Shown piece by piece: positions 1-5,374 of a DNA stretch of 6,067 nt. The stretch comes from an uncultured Oscillospiraceae bacterium (GTDB taxonomy: Bacteria > Bacillota > Clostridia > Oscillospirales > Ruminococcaceae). The notes under the pieces were generated by a model. It worked only from the letters and a program-made list of their open reading frames with translations, was not told where the DNA came from and did no database searches. Each line of letters starts with the position of its first letter. The first letter of the stretch is position 1. The position numbers were made by a program, and so were the translations under genes. The stretch lies in assembly GCA_910587335.1 (NCBI GenBank), contig CAJUMG010000011.1:17750-23816 (forward strand), read 5' to 3'.

Positions 1-53
1 ACTGCTTTTTTTAAATATTTTTCATGACGATCTACCGATTCGGACCTACCGCG

Positions 54-107
54 AAAAAAATCAAAGGTTTGTCCGGTTTGTTCCGAAAGCTGTGACAACG
101 GCCTTTG
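54..107 (-). terminator. Candidate intrinsic terminator of gltX
   Basis: Read on the minus strand, CAAAGG (107-102) pairs with CCTTTG (67-62) and TTGTC (98-94) pairs with GACAA (73-69). This gives an 11-bp stem interrupted by a small asymmetric internal loop. A and then seven T residues follow (61, then 60-54). The stem followed by a U-tract is the form of a Rho-independent terminator. It begins about 95 bases after the gltX stop, and no gene lies between them. The 20-base apical region (74-93) can form a small extra CGG/CCG hairpin. The long interrupted stem is less compact than a classic terminator, so the 3' end of a small structured RNA is an alternative. Confidence 0.5.
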
Positions 108-136
108 GGACAATCATAGCAGATTCCAACCGGAAT

Positions 137-176
137 GATCATCTCAGCTTTTAGCGGACCGGCCCGCTGGATGATC
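137..176. repeat. Two-tier inverted repeat downstream of gltX
   Basis: Outer arms GATCATC (137-143) and GATGATC (170-176) are perfect inverted copies. Inside them AGCGG (154 region, starting at 153) and CCGCT (164-168) form a second, GC-rich stem around ACCGGC. No T-run follows on either strand, so it is not a canonical intrinsic terminator. It lies 25 bases after the gltX stop and could be a 3' stabilising structure or a protein site. Its function is not evident. Confidence 0.35.
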
Positions 177-200
177 GCTAGATACAAAAATATAAACGAT

Positions 201-1658
201 TTATTTGCTCAAAAGTGCAATGCCCTTTTGGATGCGGGATATAGACTCTTCTTTACCTAAAATTGCACAGATCTCAACACCGCCGCCGGGGGTAAACTGC
301 TTTCCGCTCACAGCAACCCGTACCGGCCAGAGCAGGTAGCCGTTTTTTACGCCCAAATCGGCGATCAGCTGGAATAGAGCGGCATGGATGGACTCTTCGG
401 TGAATTCGTCTAATCCTTCCAGCACCGGCAGAACCGCTTTCAGCGCCTCAAGAGAGGTTTCCTCATTGGTCTTCATCTTTTTGTGGACATACAGCGCCGT
501 GTCGTATTCGGGCAGGCGATCGATAAAATCCACCTGCTCTGGAATTTGATTCAGCACCTCTGTACGGGATTGAAGCACCTTGGCAATCAGCCGGGTATCC
601 ACATCCTCCCGTTTAACCGTTTGTCGGATCCAGGGCAATGCAATTTCGTGGAACTGCTCCAAAGAAAGCTGACGGATATATTCTGCGTTGACGTAATCCA
701 GCTTTTGATTGTCGAAGATAGAGGGAGATTTGCTGATGCCGGAGACAGAAAACTCTTTTTTTAACTCATCCATCGTAAAGATTTCCTGTTCGCCCTTTGG
801 CGCCCAGCCCAGCAAAGCCAGATAATTCACAATGGCGGCTGGGAGATACCCTTTGGCCACCAAATCCTGATAAGAAGCGTCGCCATTGCGTTTTGAGAGC
901 TTTTCCGTGGCATTTTTCATCACCGGCGGACAGTGAATATAGGTGGGAATCTCCCAGCCAAATGCCTCATACAGCAAATTGTATTTGGGGGTGGAGGATA
1001 GATATTCCGACCCGCGGATGACATGGGTGATGCCCATCGTGTGATCGTCCACCACATTGGCGAAATTATAGGTGGGCATTCCGTCCGCCTTGATGAGAAT
1101 TTGGTCATCCAGCGTATCGTTATCCACCGTTATCAGGCCGTATACCTCATCATGGAAAGAGGTGGTGCCCTCTAAGGGCATTTTTTGCCGGATGACATAG
1201 GGGACATGCTCAGCCAGCTTTTGGGCGATTTCCTCTTTTGACAGATTGCGGCAATGACCGTCGTATTTAGGCGCGATGCCAGATGCTTTTTGCAGCACCC
1301 GCACTTCCTCTAAACGATCTTTATCGCAGAAGCAGTAGTAAGCGTGTCCGCTTTCCACCAGCTGTTCTGCATATTTTTTGAACATGGACATGCGTTCGCT
1401 TTGGACATAAGGCCCCACCGGTCCGCCGATGTCCGGTCCCTCGTCCCAATGAAGGCCCGCTTCTTTTAATGTATTGTAAATAATGTCTACAGCGCCCTCG
1501 ACATACCGTTCCTGATCGGTGTCCTCAATCCGCAGAATAAATGTACCGTTTTGCGATTTAGCCATTAAATACGCGTAAAGAGCGGTTCTGAGATTTCCCA
1601 CATGCATATAGCCGGTGGGGCTGGGGGCAAAACGGGTGCGAACGCCTTCCGTTTTCAT
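201..1658 (-). CDS. gltX: Glutamyl-tRNA synthetase (GluRS), class I
   Basis: This cytoplasmic enzyme charges tRNA(Glu) with glutamate using ATP. In many Firmicutes it also misacylates tRNA(Gln) for later amidation by GatCAB, which cannot be confirmed here. The 485-residue product has the usual family length. The class I HIGH signature appears as HVGN (residues 19-22) after APSPTGYM, followed by the conserved RIEDTD (43-48). The KMSKS loop is KLSKR (253-257). C109-x-C111 with Y132 and C136 (in KYDGHC) matches the zinc-binding pattern of E. coli-type GluRS. The C-terminal helical anticodon-binding region ends with LGKEES near residue 470. I chose the ATG at 1658 because AGGAGGA lies 6 bases before it. 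A longer frame from 1691 adds an Ala/Gly-rich tail encoded by the leader hairpin and the RBS itself, and has no RBS of its own. The gene is divergent from spoIIE and has its own consensus promoter. No T-box leader is visible; the predicted leader is only about 48 bases. Confidence 0.97.
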   Translation of the reverse strand: MKTEGVRTRFAPSPTGYMHVGNLRTALYAYLMAKSQNGTFILRIEDTDQERYVEGAVDIIYNTLKEAGLHWDEGPDIGGPVGPYVQSERMSMFKKYAEQLVESGHAYYCFCDKDRLEEVRVLQKASGIAPKYDGHCRNLSKEEIAQKLAEHVPYVIRQKMPLEGTTSFHDEVYGLITVDNDTLDDQILIKADGMPTYNFANVVDDHTMGITHVIRGSEYLSSTPKYNLLYEAFGWEIPTYIHCPPVMKNATEKLSKRNGDASYQDLVAKGYLPAAIVNYLALLGWAPKGEQEIFTMDELKKEFSVSGISKSPSIFDNQKLDYVNAEYIRQLSLEQFHEIALPWIRQTVKREDVDTRLIAKVLQSRTEVLNQIPEQVDFIDRLPEYDTALYVHKKMKTNEETSLEALKAVLPVLEGLDEFTEESIHAALFQLIADLGVKNGYLLWPVRVAVSGKQFTPGGGVEICAILGKEESISRIQKGIALLSK

Positions 1659-1664
1659 GTTCAT

Positions 1665-1671
1665 TCCTCCT
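1665..1671 (-). promoter_or_regulatory. Ribosome binding site that fixes the gltX start
   Basis: On the minus strand AGGAGGA is a near-perfect complement of the 16S rRNA 3' end and lies 6 bases before the ATG at 1658-1656. A second in-frame ATG at 1664 is directly adjacent to the RBS and therefore too close to be used. Confidence 0.9.
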
Positions 1672-1674
1672 GCT

Positions 1675-1688
1675 GCCGCAACTGCGGC
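1675..1688 (-). other. Small GC-rich hairpin in the gltX leader
   Basis: On the minus strand GCCGC and GCGGC flank AGTT, forming a 5-bp (formally 6-bp) GC-only stem that ends 3 bases upstream of the gltX RBS. It may stabilise the 5' end of the mRNA or modulate ribosome access. No ligand or protein partner can be inferred. Confidence 0.4.
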
Positions 1689-1701
1689 CATTCTATATAA
1701 T

Positions 1702-1713
1702 TAACTATAGTTA
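1702..1713. repeat. 12-bp perfect palindrome at the gltX start site
   Basis: TAACTATAGTTA is a perfect 12-bp dyad. It abuts the gltX -10 hexamer and covers the predicted transcription start near 1706. A dyad in this position is where a dimeric repressor would bind. The sequence is AT-rich, so a chance origin or a role in start-site melting is also possible. No regulator is identified. Confidence 0.35.
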
Positions 1714-1741
1714 TCTTACATTTCCCTTGTTTCCTTGTCAA
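1713..1741 (-). promoter_or_regulatory. Sigma-A promoter of gltX
   Basis: On the minus strand TTGACA (1741-1736) and TAAGAT (1718-1713) are separated by exactly 17 bp. The -35 hexamer is a perfect match to the vegetative consensus and the -10 matches at four of six positions (TATAAT). The predicted start is near 1706, giving a leader of about 48 bases. This fits strong constitutive expression of a housekeeping gene. Confidence 0.85.
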
Positions 1742-1787
1742 GGCGAGAATCGGATAAAACTTGCACCAAACAAAAAAGGACGACTGG

Positions 1788-1822
1788 TTTTGACAGGTTA
1801 CGCCATGAAAAATCGCTATACT
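1788..1822 (+). promoter_or_regulatory. Spo0A-type promoter of spoIIE (21-bp spacer)
   Basis: TTGACA (1790-1795) and TATACT (1817-1822) are separated by 21 bp; no acceptable -10 lies at the normal 17-bp distance. Sigma-A promoters with 21-22 bp spacers, activated by phosphorylated Spo0A, are known for spoIIE and spoIIG of Bacillus subtilis. Overlapping the -35, TTTGACA (1789-1795) reads TGTCAAA on the other strand, one mismatch from the 0A-box TGTCGAA. A more degenerate copy, GACGACT, lies 10 bp upstream (1779-1785) in the same orientation, the spacing at which 0A boxes pair. The predicted start is near 1829, with a leader of about 80 bases before the GTG. Spo0A control is inferred from this architecture and the identity of the gene. 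Confidence 0.75.
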
Positions 1823-1908
1823 GAAAATGCCGGAACCCATAGTATATGAAAAAAAGTCAGAAAAAATTCGGGAAAAACCGGCCGGATGCAAAGAAATGAG
1901 GGATTTTT

Positions 1909-4239
1909 GTGTTAAAAACGAATGAAAAGCCAATGCCTCTGTCCTCCCGCATCGTGGGTTTTTTAAAAGGGCAGGCAGTACTGCTAGAATATTTGGCCTG
2001 CGCCATCTGCGGCTTTGTTCTGTCCAACGCCTTTTTGTTGGGACAGCTCGCTCCCTTCGGCGTAGCTTTTACAGCGGCGAGCAAGAGAGACAGAACGGCG
2101 ATCGCCGGGGCCGGGTCACTGTTGGGATACCTGTTTTCCTTTCACCCGGAAAACAATACCCGTTATATTGCGGCTGTGGTGCTAACAGTGGCGGTAAAGT
2201 GGTTTTTGCCGGCCCGTTTGCTACAAAAACATCAAAAGTGGATTGCGCCTGCCATCTCTTTTGGAGCGGTACTTTTGCCGGGCATGACGTTGGCGTCTTT
2301 GCAGGGGTATCTGCTCTATGACGTGGTTATCTGCCTGTCTGAGGCTGTTTTGGCGGCCGGTACCTGCTTTTTTTTCCAACGGGCGATGGAAACGCTGCTG
2401 CACCGGGAAAAGCTGGCCACACTTGGCGGAAAGGACATATCCTGTCTCATTATTACCTATGCGCTGCTGGTGATGGCGCTGGGCTCTTTTACCATCGGTG
2501 ATATATCGGTTGGCCGGATTATTGCGGTGCTGACCATTCTCCTGTCAGCCAAATGCGCCAGAGAATCCGGTGGAGCGATTGCCGGTGTGACAGCCGGCGT
2601 AACAATGGGAATCCTGAGCGGCGATTTTACTTTTTTAGCCGCATCCTATGGCTTTGGCGGTATGCTGGCCGGCATGTTCGCCGAGCTGGGATCGGTTATG
2701 CAGGCGCTGATCTTTGTGATTGTCAACGGTTTGACCGCTTTGATTATGGGCAGCGAATACCAGGCGTATAGTGTTCTGTATGAAATCTTTTTGGGTGCAG
2801 TATTGTTTTTGCTCATTCCGCCGTCAGCGGTACGGAGCCTGGTTTTTTGGGGAAGACAGAGATCCGATGCTTTTTCCAAAACCGCTCGAGAGGTCATCCT
2901 CTCCAAATTGCGCTTTGCGTCAGCGGCGTTGGCGGATATCGGTGAAACCACCCGGCAGGTCAATCAGAAAGTTGGCGCGTCCAAAAACGGAACGGTAGCG
3001 GATGTTTTTGCAGCGGCAGCGGAAAAGGTTTGCAATACCTGCTCCAAAAAACCGGTATGCTGGGGTGGACAGTACCATCTGGTCATGGACGGTTTTAACA
3101 ATCTGACCGAGGTACTGCGCAAAAAAGGAAAAATCGGCGCAGAGGACTTCTCCGGTTATATGGGAGAAAACTGTGATTATAAATGGGAATTGGCAAACGA
3201 AATCTGTACAGGGTATGAACGCTTTTCCAGCAGGCAGGAAGCACGTGCTCAGTCCCGGACGCTGCGGGGAGTCGTCACCGACCAGTTTGAGGGGATGAGC
3301 GGGATGCTGGATTCGCTGGCCCAGGAACTGACGGGTATTGAGCAGGTAGAATTCCCCATAGGGGATCGGATCAGCACGCTTTTGGAGCGGGAAAATCTTT
3401 CGCCGATTTCGGTCAGCGCTTATACCGACCAGTCGGGGAGGCTGACAGTGGAGGCGGTTATCCCGTCGTTTAAGCTGGCAAGGATGAATCAAACCTCTAT
3501 GACCCTCTGGCTTTCGGATTTGTGTCAAAGATGGTTACAGCTTCCGGCGGTGAACGAGGTGGAAAACGCGGCGCATCTACGTTGGATTGAACGAACGCTT
3601 TATTCGGTGGAGACCGCTACCGTCCAGCATTCCTGCAAGGGACAAAAGGTCTGCGGCGACGCAGTTGAGGAAATTTGGGATGGCCGCGGACAGGTGCATC
3701 TGCTTTTGTCCGATGGAATGGGAAGCGGCAGCCGGGCGGCGTTAGATTCTTCAATGACCGTTTGCCTTCTTAAAAAGCTGGTTACTGCGGGATTTTCCTT
3801 TGACTCCTCGCTGGAGCTGGTCAATGCCGCCCTTTTGGTCAAATCGGAGGAGGAATCCCTGTCCACCATCGATGTGGCCACGGTAGATCTGTATACCGGC
3901 CAGACACAATTTTTAAAAGCGGGCGCCGCGCCTAGCTTTGTGTATCGGGATGGGTCGGTGGTTAAGGTGGAGTCGGCCTCGATGCCTGCGGGCATTTTAA
4001 AAGGGGTGGATTTTGCCAAAAGCCGTTTGAAGCTGCATCAGGGGGACTGGATTGTCATGGTGTCCGACGGGATGCTTTTAAACGGCAGCGATTGGATTTT
4101 CGATCAAATCAAGCTGTCTGCCCGCAAAAGCGCTGAGGAGATGGCGCAGGATCTTTGGAATACGGCAAAAAGCCGGCGTACAGGGGAGCATGATGACGAC
4201 GCAAGCATACTGGTCTGCAAAATCGTTGAAAAACAGTAG
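1909..4239 (+). CDS. spoIIE: Stage II sporulation protein E, PP2C-type phosphatase
   Basis: SpoIIE is a membrane phosphatase at the asymmetric division septum. It dephosphorylates the anti-anti-sigma factor SpoIIAA and so activates sigma-F in the forespore, and it also interacts with FtsZ. The 776 residues are a little shorter than the 827 of B. subtilis. Residues about 22-305 are strongly hydrophobic, with roughly ten membrane segments. A central cytoplasmic region (about 310-565) contains a cysteine cluster C375-x2-C378-x5-C384-W. The C-terminal PP2C domain shows the metal-site motifs CGD (D584), LSDGMGSG (D602), TIDVATVDL (D655), KAGAAPSF, MPAGI (692-696), VSDGM (D720) and HDDDAS (D763/D764). 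All catalytic aspartates appear intact. The start is GTG with GAGGGA (1898-1903) 5 bases upstream. A Spo0A-like promoter precedes it; the gene appears monocistronic, with the nearest good terminator at 4372-4404. Confidence 0.96.
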   Translation: MLKTNEKPMPLSSRIVGFLKGQAVLLEYLACAICGFVLSNAFLLGQLAPFGVAFTAASKRDRTAIAGAGSLLGYLFSFHPENNTRYIAAVVLTVAVKWFLPARLLQKHQKWIAPAISFGAVLLPGMTLASLQGYLLYDVVICLSEAVLAAGTCFFFQRAMETLLHREKLATLGGKDISCLIITYALLVMALGSFTIGDISVGRIIAVLTILLSAKCARESGGAIAGVTAGVTMGILSGDFTFLAASYGFGGMLAGMFAELGSVMQALIFVIVNGLTALIMGSEYQAYSVLYEIFLGAVLFLLIPPSAVRSLVFWGRQRSDAFSKTAREVILSKLRFASAALADIGETTRQVNQKVGASKNGTVADVFAAAAEKVCNTCSKKPVCWGGQYHLVMDGFNNLTEVLRKKGKIGAEDFSGYMGENCDYKWELANEICTGYERFSSRQEARAQSRTLRGVVTDQFEGMSGMLDSLAQELTGIEQVEFPIGDRISTLLERENLSPISVSAYTDQSGRLTVEAVIPSFKLARMNQTSMTLWLSDLCQRWLQLPAVNEVENAAHLRWIERTLYSVETATVQHSCKGQKVCGDAVEEIWDGRGQVHLLLSDGMGSGSRAALDSSMTVCLLKKLVTAGFSFDSSLELVNAALLVKSEEESLSTIDVATVDLYTGQTQFLKAGAAPSFVYRDGSVVKVESASMPAGILKGVDFAKSRLKLHQGDWIVMVSDGMLLNGSDWIFDQIKLSARKSAEEMAQDLWNTAKSRRTGEHDDDASILVCKIVEKQ

Positions 4240-4306
4240 CCGGAATTGAACACGCTTTTGCAGCGTCAATATTCCCAAAATACAAAGAGCTCCTATCCTT
4301 TCTCGG

Positions 4307-4335
4307 TTGACATTTTTTCTGGAAGACGCTATGCT
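4307..4335 (+). promoter_or_regulatory. Sigma-A promoter of the GNAT gene
   Basis: TTGACA (4307-4312) and TATGCT (4330-4335) are separated by exactly 17 bp, with a T-rich stretch just after the -35. The -35 is perfect and the -10 matches four of six positions. The start is expected near 4342, giving a leader of about 75 bases that must pass through the hairpin at 4372-4404. The promoter separates the acetyltransferase gene from spoIIE transcription. Confidence 0.75.
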
Positions 4336-4350
4336 AAAGATGAGCTTGGA

Positions 4351-4368
4351 AAAATATGCAAATATTTT
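4351..4368 (+). other. AT-rich hairpin in the GNAT leader
   Basis: AAAATAT (4351-4357) and ATATTTT (4362-4368) form a perfect 7-bp stem with a GCAA loop, which is a stable GNRA tetraloop in RNA. It ends 3 bases before the terminator stem, so the two structures stand in tandem rather than overlapping. It is not obviously an antiterminator. Confidence 0.4.
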
Positions 4369-4371
4369 ATA

Positions 4372-4404
4372 AAAAATCGCTCCTGATATTCAGGAGCGAT
4401 TTTT
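4372..4404 (+). terminator. Perfect terminator hairpin between spoIIE and GNAT
   Basis: A perfect 15-bp inverted repeat (4372-4386 with 4390-4404) has a 3-base loop TAT. Its GC-rich core (TCGCTCCTGA side) is flanked by A5 and T5, so an RNA from either strand ends in a U-tract. It is the only convincing intrinsic terminator after spoIIE, 133 bases past the stop. It lies downstream of the GNAT promoter and its last T is directly followed by the GNAT ribosome binding site. It therefore also sits in the leader of the GNAT mRNA and may act as an attenuator or RBS-proximal structure. Confidence 0.85.
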
Positions 4405-4416
4405 AAGGAGAAAAGA

Positions 4417-5355
4417 ATGGAGCTAAAAACTTTTACAAAAGAGCATATTCCCTTGGCCAGTGCGCTGGCAATGGAAAATTACCGGGAAGAGCAGCAGCTG
4501 GTACCCGCTTTGCCGCAGGTAAACCAGCTGCCGGCTCTGGATGTCTTTGCCAAAAACGAATTGGGCTGCGCCGCCTTTGAAAAGGGGAAAATAGTTGGTT
4601 TTTTATGTTGTCTAGACCCTTGGGAAAACGCTTTTACCACCACGGCTCGGGGGACCTTTTCACCCATCCATGCACACGGCGCGGTGCTAAAGGACCGGGG
4701 TCGGATCTACCAGAGATTATATCAGGCGGCGGCGCAAAAATGGGTCAACGCAGGAATTGTCAGCCACTCGATTGGGCTATATGCCCACGACCGGGTGGCG
4801 ATAGAAGCCTTTTTTCAGTATGGATTCGGCCTGCGCTGTGTTGACGCGATACGCCCGCTGACCTCAATTGCCGCGCCGGACTGTGAGGGCTTTTCCTTTT
4901 TCGAAATGGAGCTAGATCAGCGCGGATCGTTAGAAATGCTACACCGGCAGCTTGCCGTTCACTTTGAACAAAGCCCCTGCTTTATGAAGCATACAGAGCC
5001 GGACCGGTGGCTGGAGGAAAAAAACCGTCTTTTTGCGGCGAAAGATGTGAATACAGGAAGGATCGCCGCCTATATCGAAATTGCGGATACGGCGGAGAAT
5101 TTTGCCACCGAGGAGCCGCAGGTGCAGAACATCTGCGGTGCGTTTTGCTTGCCGGAATACCGGGGAAAAGGATTGTACCAAAATCTTCTGAACTACCTGA
5201 TCAGAACGTTAAAAGCAGAGGGCTTTACCTGTTTAGGTGTGGACTATGAAAGCTTTAATCCCACCGCGCAGGGATTTTGGCAAAAGTATTTTGTACCCTA
5301 TACAAACGGCGTTGTCCGGCGCATTGATGAGAATGTGCTGGGCTATATAAAATAA
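4417..5355 (+). CDS. Tandem-domain GNAT-family N-acetyltransferase
   Basis: The product is a predicted soluble acetyl-CoA-dependent acetyltransferase of 312 residues, about twice the size of a single GNAT domain. The C-terminal half has a clear acetyl-CoA-binding motif A: PEYRGKGLYQNLL (R249, G250, G252), followed by VDYESFNPTAQGFWQKYF (275-292), the usual motif B with Asn and the FW-x-K-x-F ending. The N-terminal half keeps the fold signature (IVGFLCCLDPW at 59-69, then YAHDRVAIEAFFQYGFG at 122-138), but its motif A position (KDRGRIYQRLY, 92-102) lacks the full Q/R-x-x-G-x-G/A pattern, so that domain may be non-catalytic. The substrate cannot be told. The ATG has AAGGAG (4405-4410) 6 bases upstream. 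It follows its own promoter and a terminator hairpin, and converges with the glycosylase gene. No signal peptide or membrane segment is seen. Confidence 0.87.
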   Translation: MELKTFTKEHIPLASALAMENYREEQQLVPALPQVNQLPALDVFAKNELGCAAFEKGKIVGFLCCLDPWENAFTTTARGTFSPIHAHGAVLKDRGRIYQRLYQAAAQKWVNAGIVSHSIGLYAHDRVAIEAFFQYGFGLRCVDAIRPLTSIAAPDCEGFSFFEMELDQRGSLEMLHRQLAVHFEQSPCFMKHTEPDRWLEEKNRLFAAKDVNTGRIAAYIEIADTAENFATEEPQVQNICGAFCLPEYRGKGLYQNLLNYLIRTLKAEGFTCLGVDYESFNPTAQGFWQKYFVPYTNGVVRRIDENVLGYIK

Positions 5356-5374
5356 GCGGCCTGCCTTGCTTATT
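5351..5374. terminator. Inverted repeat spanning both convergent stop codons
   Basis: AATAAGC (5351-5357) and GCTTATT (5368-5374) are perfect 7-bp inverted copies with a 10-base spacer. On the plus strand two G-U pairs could extend the stem to 9 bp. The left arm contains the GNAT stop TAA and the right arm contains the glycosylase stop. It is placed like a shared bidirectional terminator, but the U-tracts are poor, so this function is uncertain. Confidence 0.45.

Noticed and set aside
1..12. ACTGC followed by seven T residues on the plus strand, like the tail of a terminator
   Set aside because: The partner arm would lie left of the window, so the hairpin cannot be seen; an AT-rich run alone is not enough.
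1659..1706. T-box or other amino-acid-responsive leader for gltX
   Set aside because: The predicted leader is only about 48 bases, with no T-box sequence, specifier stem or terminator between promoter and RBS.
1661..1933. A minus-strand frame covering the gltX-spoIIE divergent region
   Set aside because: It runs through both promoters and the gltX RBS, and its product has no protein-like features.
2920..3528. A 202-codon open frame on the minus strand inside spoIIE
   Set aside because: It is fully covered by the central and phosphatase-proximal coding region of SpoIIE, shows no recognisable family features, and has no plausible RBS or promoter. It is a shadow frame.
3600..4019. A 139-codon minus-strand frame opposite the PP2C domain
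   Set aside because: The plus strand encodes conserved PP2C motifs throughout; the low-complexity Ser/Thr/Pro-rich product is typical of an antisense shadow.
4240..4270. Weak hairpin just after the spoIIE stop (ACGC with GCGT)
   Set aside because: The stem is only 4 bp with a 7-base loop and no U-tract follows, so it is not a credible terminator.
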